Positions 7,247 through 14,781 of a stretch of DNA of 49,599 nt are shown here, in pieces (within the stretch, counting starts at the first letter, position 1; every line of letters starts with the position of its first letter). The notes under the pieces are model-generated. The model did not search any database and had not been told where the DNA came from. It saw only the letters and a list, made by a program, of their open reading frames with translations. Origin of the DNA: Oscillospiraceae bacterium (GTDB lineage Bacteria > Bacillota_A > Clostridia > Oscillospirales > Oscillospiraceae); NCBI GenBank assembly GCA_017539885.1, contig JAFYCC010000095.1, positions 1 to 49,599 of the forward strand, read 5' to 3'. The position numbers and the translations under genes were made by a program.

Positions 7247-8551
7247 ATGGGTCTTATTCAAGCAGCATTGGGCGCCGCGGGCGGCGTACTTGCGGATCAG
7301 TGGAAAGAATACTTCTACTGCGAAGCTCTGCCGGAGAACGTTCTTGCCGTCAAGGGTAAAAAGCGTGTCGGCGGACGTTCCAGCAACACCAAGGGATCTG
7401 ATAACATCATCACCAGCGGGTCCATCATTGCCGTTGCCGACGGCCAGTGCATGCTGATCGTCGAGCAGGGCAAGGTCGTCGAGGTCTGCGCCGAGCCTGG
7501 CGAGTTCACCTATGACGCCTCCACTGAGCCCTCCATCTTCAGCGGCAAGCTGGGCGAGAGCATTCTTGAAGTCTTCAAGAACATCGGCAAGCGCTTCACT
7601 TTCGGCGGCGAGCCCCCGAAGGATCAGCGCGTGTACTATTTCAATACCAAGGAACTCATCGGCAACAAGTACGGAACGCCTTCCCCGGTTCCCTTCCGCG
7701 TCGTGGATCAGCGTGCCGGTATCGACATTGACATCGGTATCCGCTGCTTCGGTGAGTACAGCTACCGCGTGTCCAACCCCCTGCTGTTCTATACCAACGT
7801 CTGCGGCAACGTCACGGACGACTATGTCCGTGAGACGATCGACGGTCAGCTCAAGACTGAACTTCTGACCGCTCTGCAGCCCGCCTTTGCAAAGATCTCC
7901 GAGATGGGCATCCGCTACAGCGCGCTGCCCGGCCACACCATTGAGATGGCCGATGCGCTCAACGAAGTTCTCTCCAACAAGTGGCGCGATCTGCGCGGTC
8001 TGGAGATCGTATCCTTCGGCGTGAGCTCTGTCAAAGCCAGCGAAGAAGACGAAGCCATGATCAAGGAACTGCAGCGCAATGCAGCTTTCCGCGATCCCAC
8101 TATGGCCGCTGCACATCTTGTCGGCGCGCAGGCCGCCGCGATGCAGAGCGCCGCAGCCAACGAAGGCGCGGGTGCCGCCATGGCTTTCATGGGCATGAAT
8201 ATGGCCGGAAACGCCGGCGGAATGAATGCTCAGAACCTCTACGCGATGGGCGCTCAGCAGCAGGCAGCTCCCGCTCCTGCCGCTCCCGCTGCCCCCGCCG
8301 CCGGCAGTTGGAAATGCGCCTGCGGCGCGGTGAATACAGGAAAGTTCTGCGCCGAGTGCGGACAGCCGAAGCCTGCTGAGCCGGAAGGCTGGAAGTGCAG
8401 CTGCGGCGCGGTAAACACCGGCAAGTTCTGCTCCGAATGCGGCAAGCCGAAGCCGGCCGCCGCTCCGAAGTGCTCCAATTGCGGCTATGAGCCGGCTGAC
8501 GGAGTCGCCCCCAAATTCTGCCCCGAGTGCGGCAAGCCCTTCGCGGGCTGA
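7247..8551 (+). CDS. SPFH-domain protein with three C-terminal zinc ribbons (YdjI-like)
   Basis: 434 residues; ATG at 7247 chosen because AGGAGG lies 8 bases upstream, unlike the in-frame start at 7208. The first ~300 residues are an SPFH/band-7-like (virion-core-like) domain, beginning GLIQAALGAAGGVLADQWKE and containing IDIDIGIRCFGEYSYRVSNP. An Ala/Pro/Met-rich linker follows, then three zinc ribbons: WKCACGAVNTGKFCAECG, WKCSCGAVNTGKFCSECG and KCSNCGY...KFCPECG. No membrane segment. In Bacillus subtilis, ydjI lies with ydjG and ydjH next to a PspA homologue; here the next two genes correspond to ydjG and ydjH, but no PspA gene is adjacent. Likely a scaffold recruited to membrane under stress; that role is inferred from family and context. 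Confidence 0.85.
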   Translation: MGLIQAALGAAGGVLADQWKEYFYCEALPENVLAVKGKKRVGGRSSNTKGSDNIITSGSIIAVADGQCMLIVEQGKVVEVCAEPGEFTYDASTEPSIFSGKLGESILEVFKNIGKRFTFGGEPPKDQRVYYFNTKELIGNKYGTPSPVPFRVVDQRAGIDIDIGIRCFGEYSYRVSNPLLFYTNVCGNVTDDYVRETIDGQLKTELLTALQPAFAKISEMGIRYSALPGHTIEMADALNEVLSNKWRDLRGLEIVSFGVSSVKASEEDEAMIKELQRNAAFRDPTMAAAHLVGAQAAAMQSAAANEGAGAAMAFMGMNMAGNAGGMNAQNLYAMGAQQQAAPAPAAPAAPAAGSWKCACGAVNTGKFCAECGQPKPAEPEGWKCSCGAVNTGKFCSECGKPKPAAAPKCSNCGYEPADGVAPKFCPECGKPFAG

Positions 8552-8626
8552 TATCCTGAAGCGATGAGGCAAGGGGATACCTCTCCCCTTGCCTTTTCCC
8601 TTGTATGTATGTAAAGGAGGCATTCC

Positions 8627-9841
8627 ATGCCCTCTCAGATTACCAATTACCAGTGTCCGAAATGCACAGGTCCTCTGCATTTCTCCAGTCAGACCGGCAA
8701 GCTGGAATGCGAATACTGCGGCTCCTCCTTCGACGTAGCCGAGATCGAAGCTTACTACGCTGCGCATGACGAGCAGGCCTCGCAGAGTTTTGTCGACCAG
8801 CAGAGCAAGCCGCCCGCCGGGGGCGATATACCGCCGGAATACCTCGGCGAGATACCTCCGGAGCAGGCCGCCGCGACACTCTCTGACTCGAAAAAGGAAG
8901 AATATTCTCACAGCCAGTGGGACGGCTCAACGATCTCTGCCGACTGGGGCGAACTGGGTGCCAACGTCCGCACGTTCAACTGCCCGAGCTGCGGCGCGGA
9001 GCTGATCTGCGATGTTACGACCGCGGCCTCCAGCTGTCCGTACTGCGGCAACCCGACCATCGTGCCCGGTCAGTTCCACGGAACGCTCAAGCCGGACTAT
9101 GTCATTCCGTTCAAGCTTGACAAAGCTGCAGCCGTGGCCGCACTCAAGGCGCATTACCGCGGAAAGCTCTTCCTGCCGAAGGCGTTTACCGACACGAACC
9201 AGATCAACAAGATCCAGGGCGTTTACGTGCCTTTCTGGCTCTTCAACGCAGATGCGAACGCAGAGTGCTATTTTGAGGGCCGCACCTCTTCAACCCACCG
9301 CGAGGGCGACTACCGCGTGACGGTCACCAACCACTACGATGTTCGCCGTTTCGGAACGGTCAGTTTCCGGCGCGTACCGACTGACGCCTCCAAAAAGATG
9401 CCGGACGAGCTGATGGACTCCATTGAGCCCTTCGATTACACGGAGCTCAAGCCCTTCTCGGCGGCTTATCTTCCCGGCTATCTGGCCGACATCTCCGATG
9501 TCTCGGTGGAGGACAGTTCCAGCCGTGCGGATCTTCGCTGCACCAATTCCGCGGAGGACGTTATGCGCTCCGACGTGAACGGCTACAGCGAAGTCGTCAC
9601 GAGAAGCAACAACGTGTACATCAATCGCGGAAGGGTCGAGTATGCGCTGCTCCCTGTCTGGATCCTGAAGACGAAATGGATGAACAAGGACTATCTGTTC
9701 GCGATGAACGGGCAGACAGGCAGACTTGTCGGTGACCTGCCCATCTCGAAGGGCCGCTTCTGGGCGTGGCTTGGCGGTCTTACCGCCGCGCTGACGGTCG
9801 TCTTCTATTTTGTCGGCTTCCTGTTCCGGGGCGGCTTTTGA
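8627..9841 (+). CDS. Zinc-ribbon, membrane-anchored protein (YdjG-like)
   Basis: 404 residues, ATG at 8627 with AAAGGAGG upstream. Two rubredoxin/TFIIB-like zinc ribbons: YQCPKCTGPLHF...LECEYCG (about residues 9-32) and FNCPSCGAEL...SCPYCG (about 117-139). A large central domain starts at KPDYVIPFKLDKAAAVAALK, with VYVPFWLFNADANAECYFEG. Near the C-terminus there is one hydrophobic segment (WLGGLTAALTVVFYFVGFLF), so it is probably a tail-anchored membrane protein with the ribbons in the cytosol. 75 bases after the SPFH gene and 17 before the TPM gene, so the three are likely one unit. Confidence 0.8.
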   Translation: MPSQITNYQCPKCTGPLHFSSQTGKLECEYCGSSFDVAEIEAYYAAHDEQASQSFVDQQSKPPAGGDIPPEYLGEIPPEQAAATLSDSKKEEYSHSQWDGSTISADWGELGANVRTFNCPSCGAELICDVTTAASSCPYCGNPTIVPGQFHGTLKPDYVIPFKLDKAAAVAALKAHYRGKLFLPKAFTDTNQINKIQGVYVPFWLFNADANAECYFEGRTSSTHREGDYRVTVTNHYDVRRFGTVSFRRVPTDASKKMPDELMDSIEPFDYTELKPFSAAYLPGYLADISDVSVEDSSSRADLRCTNSAEDVMRSDVNGYSEVVTRSNNVYINRGRVEYALLPVWILKTKWMNKDYLFAMNGQTGRLVGDLPISKGRFWAWLGGLTAALTVVFYFVGFLFRGGF

Positions 9842-9858
9842 GAAGGGGGCGGTGTGAA

Positions 9859-11616
9859 ATGAAAAGAAATATCCTCTCTCTCGCGCTCGCGCTCCTGCTC
9901 TGTGTTGCTTTGAGCGCAGCCGTTTTCGCAGCGCCTGATATCAGCGGCCACTATGACGCGACAGCCTGCGAAAAGGACGGAAACCAGTACAGCTACGACA
10001 ACGAGTACCTTGAACTCAAATCCGACGGCACCGGCGTCATCACTTTCGGCGGCACGCCTTACCGGATCGAATGGACGATCTCCGGCAGCCGCCTCCACCT
10101 TGAGGACGAGGAAGGCTACGAGATGGACGGCGTCTACCGCGACGGCGTCATCACCGGCAACTACGCCGGCTACGATTTCACTTATGAAATGGAATCCGGC
10201 GCGACGCCTGCGCCAGCGCAATCAACCGCTCCCACGGCCGCGCCGGCGCCCTCTTCCTCTGCCGCTCCTGCCGGGCAGACCGACCTTGGCTCCTATGTCG
10301 GCGTGTACCAGGCGATCAGCTGCGAAAAGGACGGCGCTTCTTATCATTGCGATGAGGACGCGATCGAACTGTTTTCCAACGGCACGGGCACAGTCGTTTT
10401 CAACGGCAAGTCCTATGCCATGGAGTGGTCTCTCTCCGGTGAAGACTTCGCGTTCGCGGACGAGGACGGCGACATCATGGAAGGCCGTCTCACCGGCGAC
10501 AGGATCACCGGAAAATATGCCGGCTATGACTACGTGTTCGAACGCAAAGCCGACGCTGTGCTGCCGGGCTGGGAATATGACGGCGTCGTATACGGCACCT
10601 ATTATCCCGAAACCGTGCTGTTTAACGGCTACAGCACCAGTGCGAATACGGAGTACCTCGTTCTCAACGAGGACGGCAGCGCCATGCTCGTCTTCTCGGG
10701 CTGCGCCTTCCCCTCGAAATGGGAACTCAGCGGCGATAAATTCACGCTGCGCGACAACCGCGGCAGCGTCATGAGCGGAAAGCTCTCCGATGGCATACTG
10801 GAAGCCACGTACGCCGAGTATCAGTATACCTACCGCAAGGGCGACGACGCGCCGATCATGTCTCTCGCGCCGGACAGATGGAACAGCGGTCTCCCCTACG
10901 TCGTCGATCAGGCCGGTCTTTTCAGTTCTTCCGAGGTCAGCTATCTGCGCGATACGGCTGAATCGATCGCTTCAAAGTACAACTGCGGCGTATACATCGT
11001 CACGCTCGATGACATGGGCAAATTCAGTCCGAGCAACAACCAGTATACCTGTGCAGAAGAGATCCGCGTCGGCTATGACCTTGGTCTCGGAAGCGACAGG
11101 AACTGTATCCTGCTGCTGATGAGCATGGCTGACCGCAGCTATGATCTGTGCGTTTACGGGCCGAGAGCCGACGAGGTCTTCAATGAATACGCGCGTTCGA
11201 CCATTGAGGATGCCATGCTGGACGATTTCCGGAGCAACGACTGGTATTCCGGCTACAGGGATTATCAGTCTCAGTGCGAAAAGCTGCTGGATACAGCAGC
11301 TACCGGGCGTCCGATCAGTGCGACGAACAACCCTGCGGCGCATGCGCGTCATGTGCTCGTCCCCCTTGTCATCGCGTTTATTGTGGCGCTCATCTTCTGC
11401 CTTGTCAAAAAGGGTAAGATGCGCTCCGTAAAGCAGCAGCAGCGCGCCATGAATTACATTCCTGACGGCGGCGTGAACATCGCATTCCGTTATGATCAGT
11501 ACACCCATTCGACGCAGGTGCGTGTGTATGACCCGCCGCAGAGTAAATCCTCTTCCGGCGGAGGCGGAGGCGGACACAGCAGCAGCGGGCACTCTCACTC
11601 CGGCGGACATTTCTGA
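9859..11616 (+). CDS. Exported membrane-anchored TPM-domain protein with three tandem beta-rich repeats (YdjH-like)
   Basis: 585 residues, ATG at 9859 after AAGGGGGCGG. The signal peptide (LSLALALLLCVALSAAVFA) ends near residue 24. Three copies of a ~90-residue beta-rich module follow, each closing on matching signatures: IEWTISGSRLHLEDEEG..., MEWSLSGEDFAFADEDG..., SKWELSGDKFTLRDNRG..., then ITGNYAGYDF, ITGKYAGYDY, LEATYAEYQY. A TPM domain follows from GLPYVVDQAGLFSSSE to about residue 475, with YIVTLDDMG and NCILLLMSM. A membrane segment (VLVPLVIAFIVALIFCLV) and a Gly/Ser/His-rich tail (GGGGGGHSSSGHSHSGGHF) end the protein. TPM proteins occur in photosystem repair and B. subtilis envelope-stress loci. 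Repeat ligand unknown. Confidence 0.85.
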   Translation: MKRNILSLALALLLCVALSAAVFAAPDISGHYDATACEKDGNQYSYDNEYLELKSDGTGVITFGGTPYRIEWTISGSRLHLEDEEGYEMDGVYRDGVITGNYAGYDFTYEMESGATPAPAQSTAPTAAPAPSSSAAPAGQTDLGSYVGVYQAISCEKDGASYHCDEDAIELFSNGTGTVVFNGKSYAMEWSLSGEDFAFADEDGDIMEGRLTGDRITGKYAGYDYVFERKADAVLPGWEYDGVVYGTYYPETVLFNGYSTSANTEYLVLNEDGSAMLVFSGCAFPSKWELSGDKFTLRDNRGSVMSGKLSDGILEATYAEYQYTYRKGDDAPIMSLAPDRWNSGLPYVVDQAGLFSSSEVSYLRDTAESIASKYNCGVYIVTLDDMGKFSPSNNQYTCAEEIRVGYDLGLGSDRNCILLLMSMADRSYDLCVYGPRADEVFNEYARSTIEDAMLDDFRSNDWYSGYRDYQSQCEKLLDTAATGRPISATNNPAAHARHVLVPLVIAFIVALIFCLVKKGKMRSVKQQQRAMNYIPDGGVNIAFRYDQYTHSTQVRVYDPPQSKSSSGGGGGGHSSSGHSHSGGHF

Positions 11617-11661
11617 TCATTCATTATTTCGATTGGCGGAACAGCCAGCTTATTCATTCGC

Positions 11662-11705
11662 AAAACAGGACCGGCAGGATATCAATTGCCCGCCGGTCCT
11701 GTTTT
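11662..11705. terminator. Bidirectional terminator
   Basis: AAAACAGGACCGGC (11662-11675) pairs with GCCGGTCCTGTTTT (11692-11705), with a 7-T run on the + strand. It lies between the convergent TPM and methyltransferase genes. Confidence 0.88.
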
Positions 11706-11716
11706 TTTGCTTCTGT

Positions 11717-12541
11717 TCATTCTCTGCCGTGCAGCAGCCCAAGCTGATAAAACGCCACAGCGCTCGCAGCCGCGACATTAAGGCTGTCCACTCCATGCGA
11801 CATGGGAATACGTACTGTCCAGTCACAGCGCGAAATGGTCTCTGCTGCCAGTCCGTCGCCCTCAGTGCCCAGTACGACGGCCAGCTTTTCTGTCGCCGCG
11901 AGCCTCGCATCCCAGATTGGCAGGGAGTCCTCCCGAAGCGCCATGGCTGCGGTCTGGAATCCCATCGCGTGCAGCAGCGTCTGCCAGTCCTCCTCCGGCA
12001 AATACGTCCAGGGTACCTGAAATACCGTTCCCATGCTTACGCGGATCGCGCGCCTGTAGAGCGGGTCGCTGCCCGCACTTGTTAACAGGACAGCATCTAT
12101 GCTCAGCGCGGCCGCGCTGCGGAAGATGGCGCCGATATTTGTAGGATTCATCACATTTTCCAATACGGCAATGCGTTTTGCCCCGCTGCAGATGTCTTCC
12201 ACCTCGCGCAGCGGCGGGCGCCGCATAGCGCACAGCATGCCCCTCGTCAGGTGAAAGCCCGTCAGCTGTGTCAGCACATCGAGCTCCGCGGTGAACACCG
12301 GGATCATGTCCGGACAGCGTGCGAGAATCGCTTCCGCTTTCCCCCTCGCGTGACGTTTCTCCATCAGGAAGGACACCGGAAGGCAGCCTGCGTCCAGCGC
12401 GCGCGAAATCACCGTAGGACTCTCTGCGATGAACAGAGCGTTCGCCGGATCCGCGCGATTGACCAGCTGATTCTCGGTCAGCCGAGCGTAGATGTCCAGT
12501 TCCGGAGCAGAAAAATCCGTTATTTCCTGAATGACCGCCAT
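11717..12541 (-). CDS. TrmH/SpoU-family RNA 2'-O-methyltransferase
   Basis: 274 residues. An N-terminal substrate-binding region of about 100 residues includes NALFIAESPTVISRALDAG. The SPOUT catalytic fold has the three family motifs: motif 1 VLENVMNPTNIGAIFRSAAA, motif 2 VVLGTEGDGLA, and motif 3 IPMSHGVDSLNVAAASAVAF. It transfers a methyl group from SAM to ribose in tRNA or 23S rRNA; the target cannot be told from sequence. Standalone, divergent from the nitroreductase. Ribosome binding site weak (GAGGGC). Confidence 0.88.
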   Translation of the reverse strand: MAVIQEITDFSAPELDIYARLTENQLVNRADPANALFIAESPTVISRALDAGCLPVSFLMEKRHARGKAEAILARCPDMIPVFTAELDVLTQLTGFHLTRGMLCAMRRPPLREVEDICSGAKRIAVLENVMNPTNIGAIFRSAAALSIDAVLLTSAGSDPLYRRAIRVSMGTVFQVPWTYLPEEDWQTLLHAMGFQTAAMALREDSLPIWDARLAATEKLAVVLGTEGDGLAAETISRCDWTVRIPMSHGVDSLNVAAASAVAFYQLGLLHGRE

Positions 12542-12596
12542 GCTCTTGCCCTCGCTTTCCGACTCATCCTATCACCAGAGACAGGGAATGTCCAGC

Positions 12597-12625
12597 TTTA
12601 CAAAACCCGTTGCGTCGATTAGAAT
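12597..12625 (+). promoter_or_regulatory. Nitroreductase promoter
   Basis: TTTACA (12597-12602), 17 bases, TAGAAT (12620-12625), 52 bases before the ATG at 12678. Confidence 0.65.
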
Positions 12626-12677
12626 AGTATTAAAAGGAAGCTGACCGCCAACCGTGACAATGCAAGGAGGATGTTAA

Positions 12678-13190
12678 ATGGATTTTTTGGAACTGGCCGC
12701 CGCGCGCTACAGCGTCCGCAAATTTGACGACAGGCCGATCGAGCAGGAAAAGCTTGACAAGATCCTTCACGCCGGACTCATCGCGCCAACGGCTAAAAAT
12801 CAGCAGCCGCAGCGTGTGTTTGTGCTTCGCAGCGCCGAAGCGATTGAAAAGCTCAAGACCTGCACCCAGTGCGTATATGGCGCCGGCACGGCCCTGCTGG
12901 TCTGCTACGACGTCGGCGAGAGCTGGAAACGTCCTTTCGACGGCAAGGACAGCGGCGATGTGGACACGAGCATTGTTCTCACGCATATGATGCTTGAAGC
13001 CTGGGAACTGGGAATCGGCTCCGTATGGGTCATGTTCTTCGATGCAGCCAAGCTGCGCGAGGCATTCAGCCTGCCAGAGAATCTCGTTCCCGTGAGCCTT
13101 ATGCCGATCGGCTACCCGGCGCCTGACGCCGCGCCCTCGCCGCGTCATACTGAGAGCAGGCCGGAATCTGACCTGGTCAGTTATCTTTGA
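12678..13190 (+). CDS. Nitroreductase-family FMN oxidoreductase
   Basis: 170 residues with AAGGAGG upstream. FMN-binding N-terminus AAARYSVRKFDDRPIEQEKL and APTAKNQQPQRVFVL, then LTHMMLEAWELGIGSVWVM and the typical C-terminal VSLMPIGYPA. Members use NAD(P)H to reduce nitro, quinone or flavin substrates, mostly as homodimers. It lies just before an FMN-controlled riboflavin transporter but has its own terminator, so the link to flavin supply is only suggestive. Confidence 0.9.
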   Translation: MDFLELAAARYSVRKFDDRPIEQEKLDKILHAGLIAPTAKNQQPQRVFVLRSAEAIEKLKTCTQCVYGAGTALLVCYDVGESWKRPFDGKDSGDVDTSIVLTHMMLEAWELGIGSVWVMFFDAAKLREAFSLPENLVPVSLMPIGYPAPDAAPSPRHTESRPESDLVSYL

Positions 13191-13200
13191 GCCGAACAAA

Positions 13201-13241
13201 CGATGAGCGCTGCCCCCTCCCCGGCGGAGCAGCGCTCATCG
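13201..13241 (+). terminator. Terminator after nitroreductase
   Basis: Perfect 13-bp stem CGATGAGCGCTGC/GCAGCGCTCATCG around a 15-base loop, then CTTTCGGTTTC. Confidence 0.75.
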
Positions 13242-13286
13242 CTTTCGGTTTCTGCAATTCAAATATCCGCCAATCGGAAAAAAGGA

Positions 13287-13314
13287 TTGCATTCCGCACG
13301 AAACCTGTTATAAT
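13287..13314 (+). promoter_or_regulatory. Promoter of the FMN riboswitch/ribU unit
   Basis: TTGCAT (13287-13292), 16 bases, TATAAT (13309-13314). Transcription would start about 10 bases before the aptamer. Confidence 0.75.
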
Positions 13315-13333
13315 GGCATCAACAACCGCATAT

Positions 13334-13449
13334 CGTGTCTTCAGGGCAGGGTGAAATTCCCGACCGGCGGTATAGTCCGCGAACCACTTCGGTGGCCGAA
13401 TCGGTGCAACTCCGATACCGACAGTACAGTCTGGATGAAAGAAGATGTG
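13334..13449 (+). ncRNA. FMN riboswitch (RFN element)
   Basis: Conserved RFN blocks are all visible in order: TCAGGGCAGGGTGAAATTCC, CGACCGGCGGTATAGTCCGCGA (split here as CGACCGGCGGTA and AGTCCGCGA), GGTGCAACTCCGATACCGAC, AGTACAGTCTGGATG and AAAGAAGATG. FMN binding should fold the downstream terminator and switch off ribU. Confidence 0.96.
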
Positions 13450-13479
13450 TTGAAATGATAGATACACGGGTTTATTTTG

Positions 13480-13518
13480 ACGCCTGAAAGACATGTCTTT
13501 CGGGTGTTAATCTTTTCT
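13480..13518 (+). terminator. Riboswitch expression-platform terminator
   Basis: ACGCCTGAAAGAC (13480-13492) pairs with GTCTTTCGGGTGT (13495-13507, two G-T wobbles), followed by TAATCTTTTCT. It lies between the aptamer and the ribU ribosome binding site. Confidence 0.75.
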
Positions 13519-13533
13519 CGGAGGTATCTGAAC

Positions 13534-14148
13534 ATGCAGGAAGTCAAAAAGCAGTCGTCCACGCAAAGTCTGACCCGCAAAATCACGGTCACAGCCATGC
13601 TCTCGGCGGTAGCCGCAGTGCTGATGATGCTGGAATTTCCCGTTCCGCTCATGCCTGGTTTCATTAAGCTCGACATTTCAGAACTGCCCGCACTGCTGGC
13701 CTCGTTCAGCCTCGGCCCGGTTTACGGCGTGGCGGTGTGCCTGGTGAAGAATCTCATTAAGCTTCTGACCACGAACACCGGCGGCGTTGGCGAGCTTGCC
13801 AACTTCACCATTGGTCTGTTCTTCGTGCTCCCGGCCGGGCTGATTTACAAGTTCCGCAAATCTCGCGGCGGTGCGGTCCTTGCCTGTCTTGTCGGTGCGG
13901 TAATCATGGCCGCCGCCTCTTTGCCCATCAACTACTACATCACATATCCGGTCTACACAAAGTTCATGCCCATTGAAGCCATTGTCGGCGCCTATCAGGC
14001 CATCCGTCCGGGCGTCAACGGCCTGCTCGAATGCCTGATCACCTTCAACATTCCTTTCACATTCGTCAAGGGGCTGATCGACGCGATCCTCTGTTTCCTG
14101 ATCTACAAGCCGCTCTCCCCCATTCTGCATGGCAGAAAGCGCAGCTGA
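13534..14148 (+). CDS. ribU: ECF transporter riboflavin-binding S component
   Basis: 204 residues from ATG at 13534 (GGAGG 9 bases upstream); the in-frame ATG at 13477 lies inside the riboswitch platform and is rejected. A six-helix membrane protein with the RibU-family features MLEFPVPLMPGFIKLDISELPALL, split here as PLMPGFIKLDISELPALL, and VCLVKNLIKLL, plus NTGGVGELANF. It binds riboflavin outside the cell and passes it in with a shared EcfAA'T module, which is not in this window. The FMN riboswitch directly upstream supports the substrate. Confidence 0.95.
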   Translation: MQEVKKQSSTQSLTRKITVTAMLSAVAAVLMMLEFPVPLMPGFIKLDISELPALLASFSLGPVYGVAVCLVKNLIKLLTTNTGGVGELANFTIGLFFVLPAGLIYKFRKSRGGAVLACLVGAVIMAAASLPINYYITYPVYTKFMPIEAIVGAYQAIRPGVNGLLECLITFNIPFTFVKGLIDAILCFLIYKPLSPILHGRKRS

Positions 14149-14160
14149 TCGTCCCAAATA

Positions 14161-14199
14161 AGAAGTCCTGCGGTCAAACCGACCGCAGGACTTCTCTTT
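14161..14199. terminator. Terminator between ribU and the Cys-repeat gene
   Basis: Perfect 15-bp stem AGAAGTCCTGCGGTC/GACCGCAGGACTTCT (14161-14175, 14181-14195) with loop AAACC, then CTTTT. Usable from both sides. Confidence 0.88.
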
Positions 14200-14221
14200 T
14201 GCTATAAGCGTCGTCGTACGT

Positions 14222-14746
14222 TTACTCCGCCTTGTCCTCGTCTGCGGGCGCATCGCAGCAGCATGCGCCATCATCGGCCTTGGGCTCGTCGCAGCAGCAC
14301 GCATCTTCGCCGGCCTTGGGCTCGTCGCAGCAGCACGCATCTTCGCCGGCCTTGGACTCGTCGCAGCAGCACGTATCCGCCTCGGGCTCCCCGCACTCAG
14401 TGACCTCGACCTCGACATCGGCCGCGCCGCTGAGTCCGTTCTCCTTGATATCGGCGATCTCCGCTTCCTTCGCAGCGATCTCCGCGTTGGCCACGGTGAT
14501 CTCATCGCACAGCTGTGCGAAGAAGCCGTCCGGGTTGTCACGGTTCATCTCGTAATAGAGCTTGCCGATCTCCAGATATGCTTTCTTGATGCTGTCCTTT
14601 TCGGCGTTGATCTCCATGGAGAGCTTCGCGATACGTGCGGCACTCTTCGCTTTGTCAGCCGCCTTTCCGGCCAGCTCCTTGGTGGAGTCGGCAACCGCGC
14701 CCAGCGTGCTGATCACTTTTTCCTTGATTTCGGTAAAGTCTGCCAT
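14222..14746 (-). CDS. Small helical protein with C-terminal CCC-DEPK repeats
   Basis: 174 residues, ATG at 14746 with AAGGAGG upstream. Residues 1-105 are helical and charged (coiled-coil-like: AELSxx-free, SMEINAEKDSIKKAYLEIGK, YYEMNRDNPDGFFAQLCDEI). In related clostridial small proteins with this LEIGKLYYE segment I would expect a C-terminal zinc ribbon. Here the C-terminus is instead a repeat: TCCCDESKAGEDA, CCCDEPKAGEDA, CCCDEPKADDGA, CCCDAPADEDKAE. Four Cys triplets lie 12 residues apart in an acidic context, which suggests metal binding or a redox buffer. No signal peptide, so cytosolic. Single gene between ribU and lgt. Function unknown. Confidence 0.75.
   Translation of the reverse strand: MADFTEIKEKVISTLGAVADSTKELAGKAADKAKSAARIAKLSMEINAEKDSIKKAYLEIGKLYYEMNRDNPDGFFAQLCDEITVANAEIAAKEAEIADIKENGLSGAADVEVEVTECGEPEADTCCCDESKAGEDACCCDEPKAGEDACCCDEPKADDGACCCDAPADEDKAE
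14225..14389 (-). repeat. 36-bp direct repeats encoding Cys-triplet units
   Basis: Three to four near-identical 36-base units within the previous gene, each containing TGCTGCTGC; two adjacent units are essentially identical. In-frame length keeps the 12-residue periodicity. Such tracts can expand or contract by slippage. Confidence 0.8.
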
Positions 14747-14781
14747 TTGAATTACCTCCTTGTGTCTTGTTGATGATACGG

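Noticed and set aside
14225..14389. 36-base repeats considered as a CRISPR-like array
   Set aside because: Repeats are contiguous without spacers and lie in frame inside a gene.
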